A stretch of DNA of 45,818 nucleotides from Oscillospiraceae bacterium (GTDB lineage: Bacteria; Bacillota; Clostridia; Oscillospirales; Ruminococcaceae), in the NCBI GenBank assembly GCA_016295145.1, contig JAEDLR010000007.1, forward strand, positions 1 through 45,818. The letters are read 5' to 3'. Position numbers and translations under genes: made by a program. Of this stretch, positions 1 through 8,634 are shown one piece after another; the stretch's first letter is position 1; the number at the start of each line of letters is the position of its first letter. The notes below the pieces were generated by a model that ran no database searches, was not told where the DNA came from, and was given only the letters and a program-made list of their open reading frames with translations.

Positions 1-1
1 A

Positions 2-1561
2 GCACTGTGCCTTGCCGCCTGCACGACTGCATCAATGCTGACAGCTTGCGGTGACAGCTATGATATTACGGATTATCAGGATGCAGATGCGCGCTCGGAA
101 TTCAATACTGCCTTAGACTTCAACAAGCCACTGGCAGGTGCAGACAGTCAGGGGCAGGCGTTTCAATGGAGCGGTGAAGCCGAAGATGCAAAATGTGTCG
201 GCAACGTAAAGGAGCAGGATGTCAACTTTCCTGGCTTCAGCGGCAGAAGCTACGTAGGCGGTTTTCAGAACGAAAACGATCGCATTGTATTCACGGTGGA
301 GATTCCTGCGGACGGTGTGTACACGCTTTCCTTCTCCACCTGCGGTGGAAACGCAAACGCTGCCAAAAAGAATCCTGCACTGGTGGATGGTGCCAGCGTC
401 GGCAATATCATTACGCCTGTGGGCAATTCTTTCTCGCAATGTACAGTGGAGGGTATCTATCTTACGGCAGGTACCCATGAGATTGCAGCAGGCACCGAAT
501 GGGGGTATTATTTTGTGGATAGCCTGACAATTACAAACGGCACGCCTATCAGCAAGGATGTTTACAACATTACCGCTGCTCTTTCCAATCCGAATGCGTG
601 TGATAACGCCAGACGCCTTTACAAATTCCTTACTGACTGCTACGGAAAGTATACCATTACCGGGCAGAACTGCGACGGCGGTATTGACGGCAAGGAAATG
701 GAAGTTATCTACAAAAAGACAGGTGAATATCCTGCCATGCTGGGCTTGGATATGATGGACTACACGCCCTCCCGCGTTCATTTTGGCGGTGCAGGCAAGG
801 CGGCTGACTATGCCCTGGATTTTTACTGCAATCACGGCGGCATCGTCACGTTCTGCTGGCACTGGAATGCCCCGGAAGATTATCTCATTAACAGCACAGA
901 GCAACCGTGGTACTCCGGCTTCCGTGCGGAGGCTACCACGCTCGACTTAGATGCAATCGCAGAGGGCACCGATACCAAGGGCAAAGAACTGCTCATTCGC
1001 GATATTGACGCCATCGCGGAAGCAATGAAACCGCTGAATGAGGCGCAGGTACCGATTCTCTGGCGACCGCTTCATGAAGCTTCCGGCGGTTGGTTCTGGT
1101 GGGGCAACTGCAAGCCCGAAAGCTATCTCTGGCTGTGGAATCTGCTATATGACAGACTGACGAACCAACACGGTCTGAACAATCTCATCTGGGTATGGAA
1201 CGGGCAGGATCCTGCTTGGTATCCCGGCGATGACACGGTGGATATCATCGGCATGGATATTTATCCTCCGGAGCATACCTACACCTCACAAAGCAGTACC
1301 TTTGCCGATATGACCCAATGGACAACCGATAATAAGATCATTGCACTGACTGAAAACGGCTGTATGCCCGACCCTGATCTGCTTGTGCGTGACGGTGCAA
1401 TGTGGAGCTGGTTCTGCACATGGGGCGGCGAATTCATTCACGATTTTGGCATCGCCTCAGAGAAATACACCGAACTTTCCATGTGGGAGAAGGTCTACAA
1501 AAGCGAACACACGCTCTCGCTGAGCGATCTTCCCTGCCTGTGGGAGTACTCCCTGGACTGA
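2..1561 (+). CDS. GH26 beta-mannanase lipoprotein with CBM35 (5' partial)
   Basis: Likely endo-beta-1,4-mannanase cutting mannan backbones at the outer face of the membrane. The reading frame is open to the left window edge, and the first codons encode the end of a lipoprotein signal peptide with the lipobox LTAC followed by GDS, so the true start lies upstream and the ATG at 35 is internal. Numbering from that ATG, residues about 40-170 resemble a CBM35 module (EAEDAK near its start, then a YVGGF segment and an aromatic-rich beta fold). The GH26 barrel follows: GGIVTFCWHWNAPED, acid/base Glu348 in RPLHEASGGWFWWG, and nucleophile Glu440 in ALTENG. There is no dockerin, so anchoring appears to be by lipid rather than by the cellulosome. 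Family assignment is firm; mannan as substrate is inferred from the family. Confidence 0.9.
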   Translation, partial: ALCLAACTTASMLTACGDSYDITDYQDADARSEFNTALDFNKPLAGADSQGQAFQWSGEAEDAKCVGNVKEQDVNFPGFSGRSYVGGFQNENDRIVFTVEIPADGVYTLSFSTCGGNANAAKKNPALVDGASVGNIITPVGNSFSQCTVEGIYLTAGTHEIAAGTEWGYYFVDSLTITNGTPISKDVYNITAALSNPNACDNARRLYKFLTDCYGKYTITGQNCDGGIDGKEMEVIYKKTGEYPAMLGLDMMDYTPSRVHFGGAGKAADYALDFYCNHGGIVTFCWHWNAPEDYLINSTEQPWYSGFRAEATTLDLDAIAEGTDTKGKELLIRDIDAIAEAMKPLNEAQVPILWRPLHEASGGWFWWGNCKPESYLWLWNLLYDRLTNQHGLNNLIWVWNGQDPAWYPGDDTVDIIGMDIYPPEHTYTSQSSTFADMTQWTTDNKIIALTENGCMPDPDLLVRDGAMWSWFCTWGGEFIHDFGIASEKYTELSMWEKVYKSEHTLSLSDLPCLWEYSLD

Positions 1562-1565
1562 TGCA

Positions 1566-1606
1566 AAAAGCAGCACACGCCGTTCAAAACGGAATGTGCT
1601 GCTTTT
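1566..1606. terminator. Bidirectional terminator between GH26 and GH43
   Basis: A 12-bp perfect stem, AAAAGCAGCACA (1566-1577) with TGTGCTGCTTTT (1595-1606), starts 4 bases after the mannanase stop and lies 15 bases from the stop of the convergent GH43 gene. T-rich arms on both strands suit termination in both directions. Confidence 0.85.
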
Positions 1607-1621
1607 CTGTTTCATCGTGGG

Positions 1622-3139
1622 TTATTGTGCAGATTTCGCTTCGTTTGTCATGCGGAAGCCGGTAAAATCCGTCCATGCCGGCGTATCAAGCTGCACAGCA
1701 TACAAACCGAGCATCAGGCCTGTAAAATTGTTTGCCACCTCGGTAGAAAGAAATCTGGATTCCAGATAGCCGAGATCGTAAACCGCCTCACCGCAGGCCG
1801 CACGGAACATATAAGTGTAGCAATTCCCTTGAATCTGCAACCGCACCAACTCCGCATCTGTGGGAAGGGTGCATACAGGTTCCTCATGCACCAGATTGCC
1901 AAGCTGGGCACGGCGCACCACAGCATAGCCCCCTGCACAGGGGCGCACCAACAAAGCATAGTACTGGGTGGGCGTCATATACATGACCATACCTGCCTCT
2001 TGAGGCGCAAGCGTCAGGGTACATTCCGCTGAAAAACACATTTCTTTTTGGCGGATGCCCAAGAATGTGGGCGAGGCATCATCCTGGCAAAGGGCAGTTT
2101 TTGTTCCACAGAGCGAAAAGCAATCCTCCGCGATGCGATAACAGGACAAAATGGGATTCTGCATATAGCACCACTCCATGCCCACTGCGGTATTCGAAAA
2201 GTTCATCTCCTGCCAGATGTGTTGCGTTACGCTTTCGGCAATGCGGTCAGTTTCCATCTCCAGACGCGTTGTGCCGTCCACACCGGCGGTAAACCAACCA
2301 TCCGCGTCAAAGGTCACGGGCACCAGAGATACCTCTCTGCCCGTAATGTGATGCATCAGCCACTGATCAATCTGTCGGAAGCACAGATGCACCATCCACC
2401 AGTTACCGTCAGGATCATCAACCAGATCGGCATGACCGCAGCCCTGCAACAAATACCCCCCGAGATTACGGTTGGTCAGCACGGGATTTTTGGCATACGC
2501 CGTAAAAGGACCGTAAGGGGTATCGCCCTTGGCGTAGGTGACCATGTGGCCGTACTCGGTGCCGCCCTCAGACGCCATGAGATAATAGCTGCCGTTGATG
2601 TGATACAAATGGGGGCTTTCAAGGAATCTGCCGCCGGTACCCTGCCAGATGCATCGCACAGGGGTTCGTTTTTGGCCGGTGGCAATATCAATCTCGCACT
2701 GAATGATGCCGTGCGTACCATGATCATCGGTACCGTTGCTCATAAAAAACACGCGGTCGCCCTCAAAATAGAGAGAAGGGTCAATCCCATCCTGATCAAC
2801 ATAAATTGGATCCGACCACGCACCGCGGATATCATCGGTATAGACATAGAAATTGCCGCCTTGCGTCGTGTTGGTGGTCACCATATAAAATCTGCCGTTG
2901 TGACAGCGAATGGTGGGCGCGTAAATTCCACCCACAGACCCTGCTCCCGCAAGGGGAAGCTGTGAATCACGGGTCAACACATGGCCAATCTGCTGCCAGT
3001 TGATGAGGTCGGTGCTTTCAAACAAAGGCACACCGGGAAAAAACTGAAACGAGCTGCATACCATAAAATAACGGTCACCGCAGCGGCAGATACTGGGGTC
3101 GGGATAAAAACCTGTGAGTACGGGATTCTGGTAACGCAT
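1622..3139 (-). CDS. GH43 family beta-xylosidase / alpha-arabinofuranosidase
   Basis: Five-bladed propeller glycosidase of family 43, expected to release xylose or arabinose from xylo- or arabino-oligosaccharides. The 505 residues have no signal peptide, so it is probably cytoplasmic. The catalytic triad is visible: base Asp14 in GFYPDPS, pKa-modulating Asp120 in GIDPSL, and acid Glu174 in FLESPHLY. The propeller occupies roughly residues 1-300, and the rest looks like the beta-sandwich found C-terminal in long GH43 enzymes. The start ATG has an AGAGG ribosome binding site. It lies 24 bases downstream of the ybaK-like gene and is probably co-transcribed with it. Substrate cannot be decided from the sequence; resemblance is to the long GH43 beta-xylosidase groups. 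Confidence 0.88.
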   Translation of the reverse strand: MRYQNPVLTGFYPDPSICRCGDRYFMVCSSFQFFPGVPLFESTDLINWQQIGHVLTRDSQLPLAGAGSVGGIYAPTIRCHNGRFYMVTTNTTQGGNFYVYTDDIRGAWSDPIYVDQDGIDPSLYFEGDRVFFMSNGTDDHGTHGIIQCEIDIATGQKRTPVRCIWQGTGGRFLESPHLYHINGSYYLMASEGGTEYGHMVTYAKGDTPYGPFTAYAKNPVLTNRNLGGYLLQGCGHADLVDDPDGNWWMVHLCFRQIDQWLMHHITGREVSLVPVTFDADGWFTAGVDGTTRLEMETDRIAESVTQHIWQEMNFSNTAVGMEWCYMQNPILSCYRIAEDCFSLCGTKTALCQDDASPTFLGIRQKEMCFSAECTLTLAPQEAGMVMYMTPTQYYALLVRPCAGGYAVVRRAQLGNLVHEEPVCTLPTDAELVRLQIQGNCYTYMFRAACGEAVYDLGYLESRFLSTEVANNFTGLMLGLYAVQLDTPAWTDFTGFRMTNEAKSAQ

Positions 3140-3163
3140 ATGAAACCTCTTTTCTGTTTACTT

Positions 3164-3649
3164 CTATTCTGTTTCTACGGTCACGGCAAGCATCTTGCCG
3201 TTGGTTGCCTGCAAAAACACCTCAGGTGCAAGGTGAATTTGCGTGCCCAGCTTACCACCGCTGATGATGATCTCCTCAAAGGCAGATGCGTGAACATCCA
3301 GCACAACAGGATAGTCCTTTTTCATGCCGATGGCGGTGCAGCCGCCGCGAATATACCCCGTCACTTGTTGGATATCTTTGACAGGCAGCAGGGCAAGCGA
3401 TTTCTCTCCCACCGCTGCCGCAGCTTTTTTGAGATCAAGGGTACAGGGGGCAGGAATCACAAAAGCGTAATAGCCACCGCTTTTCCCCTGACACATCAGC
3501 GATTTGAAGGTCATATCGGGAGATTGCCCAAGCATTTCGGCAATCTGTAACGCATCGGTAAAGTGCTTGCAATCATAGAAAAAACAATGATGGGGCAGTT
3601 TTTTCTGCTCCAGAATGCGCATGGCATTGGTTTTCGGTTGTGAAGCCAT
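3164..3649 (-). CDS. ybaK: YbaK/EbsC-type aminoacyl-tRNA deacylase
   Basis: 161 residues, the normal size for Cys-tRNA(Pro)/Cys-tRNA(Cys) deacylases of the YbaK family, which hydrolyse mischarged tRNA in the cytoplasm. Visible features are the early FFYDCKHFTDALQIAEMLG segment, FKSLMCQGK, the PAPCTLDLKKAA stretch and the glycine-rich YIRGGCTAIGMKK loop. The start chosen is the ATG at 3649, preceded by AAAGGA with 8-base spacing; the in-frame extension further upstream would run through the promoter region. It is the first gene of a pair with the GH43 gene, an unusual combination of translation quality control and sugar metabolism. Editing specificity is inferred from the family only. Confidence 0.85.
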   Translation of the reverse strand: MASQPKTNAMRILEQKKLPHHCFFYDCKHFTDALQIAEMLGQSPDMTFKSLMCQGKSGGYYAFVIPAPCTLDLKKAAAAVGEKSLALLPVKDIQQVTGYIRGGCTAIGMKKDYPVVLDVHASAFEEIIISGGKLGTQIHLAPEVFLQATNGKMLAVTVETE

Positions 3650-3675
3650 GAGGAATTCCTTTCTGCGTGGGATGC

Positions 3676-3703
3676 ACATTACGGTAAATTCTAGCACTTG
3701 CAA
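3676..3703 (-). promoter_or_regulatory. Possible ybaK promoter sharing the -35 with the divergent gene
   Basis: On the minus strand, TTGCAA (3698-3703), a 16-base spacer and TAATGT (3676-3681) form a moderate sigma-A-like promoter. TTGCAA is its own reverse complement, so the same six bases serve as -35 for the opposite promoter. Confidence 0.4.
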
Positions 3704-3726
3704 TGATACAAAAAATATGGTATAAT
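3698..3726 (+). promoter_or_regulatory. Sigma-A promoter of the metallophosphoesterase gene
   Basis: TTGCAA (3698-3703), a 17-base spacer and a perfect TATAAT (3721-3726). Transcription would begin near 3733, directly before the GAAGGGGG ribosome binding site (3734-3742). This excludes the ATG at 3725 and fixes the start at 3749. Confidence 0.8.
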
Positions 3727-3748
3727 GAGTCGAAGAAGGGGGAATTGG

Positions 3749-4882
3749 ATGCAATTTTATGCAATGCTGATTGGCGGAATCTTACTGTTGACGGTGGTTG
3801 CGCTGCATTATTACATTTTACAGCATTTTCGCAGCAGTATGCATATGAAGGGCAAAAGCCTGAAAAAGCCTGTGGTATGGGGCATATCCGCTGCCATGGC
3901 GGCAACCATGCTGCTTTGCCTTGCATCAGGCAGTGCACTACCGTATCTCCCGTGGCTGCAACAGGGCATGGGACTGTTGGGGGCAATTATGATCGGCATG
4001 ATGACAACCTGCCTGCTGTTATTTCCCATTTGCGATGGTATCGCACTGATACTCAAAAAAACAAAGTTGCAAAAGGCAACTGCCATATGGCGCAAGATTT
4101 ATGCAGGCGGTCTATCGGTGCTGCTGATTGCAGTTGCAATCACAGGTTACGGCATATGGAATGCCACAGTGCTTCACCAAACGAAGTATACGATATCTGT
4201 CGAAGCATACAACGGCAAGCCGCTTTCTATAGCGATCCTTTCCGATATACACGAGGGCAGTGCGCTGCGCAGAGATCACCTGGAGCGTATTGTTGCCAAA
4301 ACCAACGCAATGTACCCCGATCTGGTACTCATTTGCGGCGATTTGTTTGATGAAAACACTGCCAAAGCGGAGCGCACAACCGCCTACCAGACGCTGGCAA
4401 AGCTGCAATCAGAATACGGAGTATTCTTTGTATTTGGCAATCACGAGCGAAACCTCAATCCGGACGGTGCCATGCGTCATGCTTTGGAAACAGCCGGCAT
4501 CACGGTACTGGAGGACGAGGTTGTGACCCTTGCAGGGCTGAACATCATCGGGCGAAAAGATGCCAGCGGCAACCGCGCTGCACTGGATACATTGGTTGCA
4601 CAAGCTGACCCTAACCTGCCCACTCTGCTGATGGATCATCAACCGAAGGACACGGCACAGGCTGCAACACTGGGGGTGGATCTACAGGTATCGGGTCACA
4701 CCCACGGCGGACAGATCTTTCCCGGTGGATGGATCTCCGAGGCAGTCAATGAAGCAAACTACGGATTGCGCAGGGACGAAGCTTATCACCTGATTGTCAG
4801 CAGTGGATGCAACCTATGGGGGGTGCCTTTCCGTACAGAAAAACATACCGAAATCGTTTCTGTGACGCTGCAAAGTGCATAA
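3749..4882 (+). CDS. Membrane-bound calcineurin-like metallophosphoesterase
   Basis: 377 residues. The N-terminal part holds several hydrophobic helices (about residues 1-25, 45-65, 70-95 and 115-135), followed by an extracytoplasmic metallophosphoesterase domain of the YkuE/YaeI kind. Metal-ligand motifs are in order: SDIHEG (Asp166, His168), CGDLFDE, GNHE, and GHTHGGQ (His317, His319). Relatives of this architecture act on membrane-associated phosphoesters such as lipid intermediates; the substrate here is unknown. The start at 3749 is set by a strong ribosome binding site and by the promoter, whose -10 overlaps the earlier ATG. It is monocistronic, diverges from ybaK and is followed by a terminator hairpin. 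Confidence 0.85.
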   Translation: MQFYAMLIGGILLLTVVALHYYILQHFRSSMHMKGKSLKKPVVWGISAAMAATMLLCLASGSALPYLPWLQQGMGLLGAIMIGMMTTCLLLFPICDGIALILKKTKLQKATAIWRKIYAGGLSVLLIAVAITGYGIWNATVLHQTKYTISVEAYNGKPLSIAILSDIHEGSALRRDHLERIVAKTNAMYPDLVLICGDLFDENTAKAERTTAYQTLAKLQSEYGVFFVFGNHERNLNPDGAMRHALETAGITVLEDEVVTLAGLNIIGRKDASGNRAALDTLVAQADPNLPTLLMDHQPKDTAQAATLGVDLQVSGHTHGGQIFPGGWISEAVNEANYGLRRDEAYHLIVSSGCNLWGVPFRTEKHTEIVSVTLQSA

Positions 4883-4960
4883 TGCACACTTTCTTCATTC
4901 TACCAGATTCTCCTTGGTTTGTCAATCGCCTTGCAACAAAATATCATAATCAGTAACAAA

Positions 4961-4987
4961 CGGCACAGAATAGATCATTCTGTGCCG
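4961..4987. terminator. Terminator hairpin between metallophosphoesterase and the 89-aa gene
   Basis: An 11-bp stem, CGGCACAGAAT (4961-4971) with ATTCTGTGCCG (4977-4987), is flanked by T-rich sequence on both strands. It sits between convergent genes and can end both. Confidence 0.8.
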
Positions 4988-5000
4988 GTTTGCTTTGTAT

Positions 5001-5270
5001 TCAGATTGCAGCCTCCTGGCGAGAAAGCCACGCTGCTGCCAACTCAAGGGCATCCAACAGTGATCCGCGCTCGCTGGTCTGGGTAATTGCCTGCATGGGG
5101 TTCAGGGATTTATCAGTTTTCATCAGGTAGCATTTAATGGCGGTGGCCTCCTGTTCCTTTTCGGAAATCACGGTCATCATCACAACATACTCGTTTGCCA
5201 TGTTGCCATAATAGATCGTTTTGCCGTTTCTTACAACAGGTCTGCCCTTATAGGTTACAAATTCTGCCAT
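5001..5270 (-). CDS. 89-residue protein of unknown function, last gene of the Gld-type island
   Basis: I do not recognise this protein. It is mixed alpha/beta in appearance with no signal peptide, membrane helix or Cys motif. A beta-rich first half (YKGRPVVRNGKTIYYG) is followed by a likely helix near the C-terminus (LLDALELAAAWLSRQ). A GGAGGG ribosome binding site precedes the ATG, and the gene starts 24 bases after the stop of the DUF4340 gene, so it is very likely the last gene of the same transcript, before the 4961-4987 hairpin. Its position suggests a cytoplasmic accessory factor of the ABC complex, an inference from context alone. Confidence 0.7.
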   Translation of the reverse strand: MAEFVTYKGRPVVRNGKTIYYGNMANEYVVMMTVISEKEQEATAIKCYLMKTDKSLNPMQAITQTSERGSLLDALELAAAWLSRQEAAI

Positions 5271-5294
5271 CGGGGTCCCTCCTATTCTGTTTGA

Positions 5295-6983
5295 TTACCA
5301 GGTCATGGTAAAATCTTGATCGGTGTGGAAAATCTCCATATTGGAAATCAAGGTTGTGACATATGCCTTGCGGCAAAGGAAGCGTGCTTCGCCGTTTACC
5401 ACGATATACGTTTTCATACCGTCCGCTTCATAGAAAGCTACACTCAAAGAGCGTTTGCCATCCTGACGCGCCAGTTCGACGGTAGCAAGGGGCGTGCCGG
5501 TCATCTCGATATCCTCCAGCACGAGATCTTCGGCAGCAGTTTTCAGCAGATAGGTATACAGCAGGCGGAAACGCTCTGCTTCAACCTCCTCGCCATTACA
5601 GGTAACCACATAATCATCGGAAGAAGAGCCAATACCCTTGAAATCCAGTTTCAGATCCCCGGCGGTATAGGTCAATCTGCCGATATCCCAGACATAGGTA
5701 TCTACAATGATTTTCGATGTGATATCACTTGGCTGAAGCTTCTCATACACGGTATCATCGGCGGCAAAGCCGTAGATGCAGTCAACGGTATCAATATAAC
5801 CGTAGCGGTAGGTTACCGTTTGAGGATCGCCGTTTTCGTCCTCAATCTGGGTTTCATAGGTCTTACCGAGGAAGAACGTTACGGTTTTGCCTGTGCTGAT
5901 TTTCGTGGTGACGCGGGCAAAGAAATCTTCATCGGTCAGTCCGCAATCAGCAAGCTGCTGCTCGGTGGGGTGCGGGTAAACCACCTGACTTGCCGTCATA
6001 GCATAGATGCCATGGGTCGCACCGGAAGATTTATCGCCGCTGAGCAGACAATTGATCGGTTCTTTCATCACATGAACTGCCGAGGATCCACCGTTGGGGT
6101 TCTCTACATAAAACGGGTCATAGACCAGATGGAAGTCATAATCGAGATCAGCACGCTCAATACGAACATCTTCGATATGGGACTCATCATCCTCTGCCTG
6201 CTCCTCTGTGACATTGGTACTGAGGTAGTCCTTCCAATCCACACGATACTGCGCCATTGCACTGCTTTCCACAGTATAAACAGTATCTGCGCCCTCCATG
6301 CAGAGATAGGAATAATACGAGGAGGGGCTGATATCACCAAGCAAAAAGCAGATATCGTCCGCATCATCAACGGTAAGCGTTACGCGAATCGGCTGATCCA
6401 GACCGTATTTTGCAAGATCGCTTGCAGGCGTATTCTCCTGAATGATATCCGCAGATGAAATGCTTGCCACACGAGTTGCCAATGTACGGATATTGACCGT
6501 GGATGTGGGCAGATCCTCGTAACCGTCAAGATAGTAATTCTCCACCTCATTGACCACAGTCTGACCTGTTGTAGGATCGGTACTCTCCTGCTTTTCGATG
6601 ACGCGGTGTACAGAAAAATCCGCACCGTCAGGCTGCTCTACTTCCACAGCTGCGATGTCACCGCTGTCAGCAATATGCCAGAGGGAAACAACGCCGGATT
6701 GATCCACATGGGAAGAACTGTCAGCCGGATCGTCCTGCTCGGTAAGCTTCAACACAGCAAGGGTTCCGCCCAGAATCGCTACAACGCCTGCGCCACAAAT
6801 CACGCCCTTAGCGCCCTTGCTCATGCCGCCTTTCTTCTTCATGGGCTTTTGTGGCACAGGAGATTCTGCAAAAAAGGTAGAAAACGCCGCAGTGTCACCA
6901 TCCGTCAGCAGCCCCGATTCCTGCGAATCGGAAAGCTGCTGTTCGTTTTCGGGATTCTGCTTAGGGTCTTTGGTCATGCTCAT
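5295..6983 (-). CDS. DUF4340 domain protein of the Gld-type ABC island
   Basis: 562 residues. A charged cytoplasmic N-terminus of about 55 residues is followed by one membrane helix (about 58-80) and a large extracytoplasmic part resembling the DUF4340 repeat family. Such proteins are typically encoded directly after GldG-like genes and probably form the outer part of the complex. The start codon overlaps the GldG stop by four bases (ATGA), indicating translational coupling. The segment GKTVTFFLGKTY resembles a recurring DUF4340 element (GKTxxxxLG), and a similar sequence (DDICFLLGD) occurs near residue 205. No catalytic motif was seen. The substrate or process is unknown in Bacillota; in Bacteroidota related ABC genes are linked to gliding. 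Confidence 0.8.
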   Translation of the reverse strand: MSMTKDPKQNPENEQQLSDSQESGLLTDGDTAAFSTFFAESPVPQKPMKKKGGMSKGAKGVICGAGVVAILGGTLAVLKLTEQDDPADSSSHVDQSGVVSLWHIADSGDIAAVEVEQPDGADFSVHRVIEKQESTDPTTGQTVVNEVENYYLDGYEDLPTSTVNIRTLATRVASISSADIIQENTPASDLAKYGLDQPIRVTLTVDDADDICFLLGDISPSSYYSYLCMEGADTVYTVESSAMAQYRVDWKDYLSTNVTEEQAEDDESHIEDVRIERADLDYDFHLVYDPFYVENPNGGSSAVHVMKEPINCLLSGDKSSGATHGIYAMTASQVVYPHPTEQQLADCGLTDEDFFARVTTKISTGKTVTFFLGKTYETQIEDENGDPQTVTYRYGYIDTVDCIYGFAADDTVYEKLQPSDITSKIIVDTYVWDIGRLTYTAGDLKLDFKGIGSSSDDYVVTCNGEEVEAERFRLLYTYLLKTAAEDLVLEDIEMTGTPLATVELARQDGKRSLSVAFYEADGMKTYIVVNGEARFLCRKAYVTTLISNMEIFHTDQDFTMTW

Positions 6984-8620
6984 TTATTTCTTCTCCTTAG
7001 GTAAACCACAAAGCCGATGATCGCAACCAGCAGCGGAATACCAAACACCACAATATTGCGAGTGGTGGCTACCTGTGCAGCGGTAATGGCAATGGATGTG
7101 GTGTCAAGGGATTTCTCGGCAATGGTAATGACATTCTCTTTCCCACACATGGTATTGACAACCGTTACGAAGTAATCCGCATTGTTGTAGGAACGCTCCT
7201 CTGCAACATTGATATCAAACATCCAAGAGCCGAACACGGCAACGGTACTGGTGAAGGTATCGGCACTGACCGTATTGTGCTGATGCCCCAGTGCTGCAAC
7301 AATAAACTCGCCGGTTTCCGCATCGTTTTCATCGATGGTTTCACCTTCTCCTGCGGATGTCAGCGGCTGGAGATATGCAGTATCGGAAGTGACCAGCAGA
7401 GCCTCGGTGGTACGGCCGGAATTGCTCTCATACAGCAGCTTCAACGGACGGCAAATGGGCGCTACGATGGGCAGATTCTTATTGGCAAGCTTTGCTGCAT
7501 ACTCGCTGTCGGTGAGAGATACCGCAGGAATATCACGCAGCATACTCAACGCAGTTCGCACCTGATGGGCACTGGAATCGTTGCCCTCATAAACCACTGC
7601 ATCTTCGACAGAAATGCCCCATGTCTCAAGAAACGCATCCAGATTGGGCGTTTCGTTCTGGAAAGAGCTTGCAAAATACAACAGCTTGCGCTCGTAATTG
7701 CCTTCGTTGTACAGGAAGGCGGAAAGCTTGTCGATCTGTGCCTGTGTCAGATCGTTCTGGGGTGCCACCAGCACTGCCATATCATACTTTGCAGGGTCCA
7801 AGGCGTCTGCACTGATATCCACATCTGTGCACATATAATTGTTCTTTTCAAGCAAATTGCAGATACTCTGGTAGTTATAGGATTCGTAGCCGTGGTAGAT
7901 ATTTGCATCACCCAGCTTACCAAGCAATGCCACATTGATAGGATTCAGGTCAGTAACGCCCATAATGGCGGCAAGCAAGGACTGCTCACCAATGAAGGTG
8001 TAGTTTGTGATCTGGGAATAGGTGGTATAATCAATGCTCTGCTCCACCTTGATAACATCCTCAAAGGCAACCACACGCACCAGGTCACCTGCAGCAACTA
8101 CAATATCACCATCGACGATCTCGCCGTTGTAGTGCTGTGAATACTCTCTGACGGCATCGGGATCCTTCGTCATATCCACATATTTCACGGAGATATGACC
8201 GTTGCCCTCTGCCTGAAAGCGGTTCAGGGTTTCATCCACAACTTTCAGCATCGAGTTCTCCGCGAACAGAGATTCATCTGCCATCACCACCAACTCGATA
8301 TCGGTGTTTAGCTGCTGAAGGTAGGTGACCGTTTTGTCATCAATCTCATATAAACCGGAAGAAGTCAGATCAATATTCCACTGGTAACGGTCATTGAGTA
8401 CATTGGCAATAATATTGACCACAACGACACCTGCCACAAACAGGGCGGTCAGAGCAGTTGCCAATGCGCCGTACTTGAGCTTTTTCAGGCGTTTTACGCG
8501 CTTGAGCGCGCGTTCACGCTCCTGCTCCGGTGTCAGTTCGGTTTTCTTTTCCTGTGCAGGCTGCTCTGTTTGCCCCACTGCGGTTTCTTCCACAGTCTGC
8601 TTTGTTTCTTTCTTACTCAT
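6980..8620 (-). CDS. GldG-like ABC system protein
   Basis: 546 residues with the GldG-family layout: a Lys/Glu-rich cytoplasmic N-terminus of about 48 residues, a membrane helix (about 50-75), a long extracytoplasmic alpha/beta region, and a C-terminal helix (about 521-541) ending in RRRNK. The segment after the first helix (WNIDLTSSGLYEIDDKT) matches the usual start of the family's outer domain. The gene begins 14 bases after the permease stop and overlaps the DUF4340 gene by four bases. It is probably a structural partner of the permease; transported substrate unknown. Confidence 0.85.
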   Translation of the reverse strand: MSKKETKQTVEETAVGQTEQPAQEKKTELTPEQERERALKRVKRLKKLKYGALATALTALFVAGVVVVNIIANVLNDRYQWNIDLTSSGLYEIDDKTVTYLQQLNTDIELVVMADESLFAENSMLKVVDETLNRFQAEGNGHISVKYVDMTKDPDAVREYSQHYNGEIVDGDIVVAAGDLVRVVAFEDVIKVEQSIDYTTYSQITNYTFIGEQSLLAAIMGVTDLNPINVALLGKLGDANIYHGYESYNYQSICNLLEKNNYMCTDVDISADALDPAKYDMAVLVAPQNDLTQAQIDKLSAFLYNEGNYERKLLYFASSFQNETPNLDAFLETWGISVEDAVVYEGNDSSAHQVRTALSMLRDIPAVSLTDSEYAAKLANKNLPIVAPICRPLKLLYESNSGRTTEALLVTSDTAYLQPLTSAGEGETIDENDAETGEFIVAALGHQHNTVSADTFTSTVAVFGSWMFDINVAEERSYNNADYFVTVVNTMCGKENVITIAEKSLDTTSIAITAAQVATTRNIVVFGIPLLVAIIGFVVYLRRRNK

Positions 8621-8634
8621 CGGAACACACCTCC

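Noticed and set aside
113..904. A 263-codon minus-strand open frame at the window start
   Set aside because: Antisense to the CBM35 and GH26 region, where catalytic and binding motifs clearly read on the plus strand.
3725..3748. Upstream ATG extending the metallophosphoesterase by 8 residues
   Set aside because: This ATG overlaps the TATAAT box and would not be in the transcript; the ATG at 3749 has the ribosome binding site.
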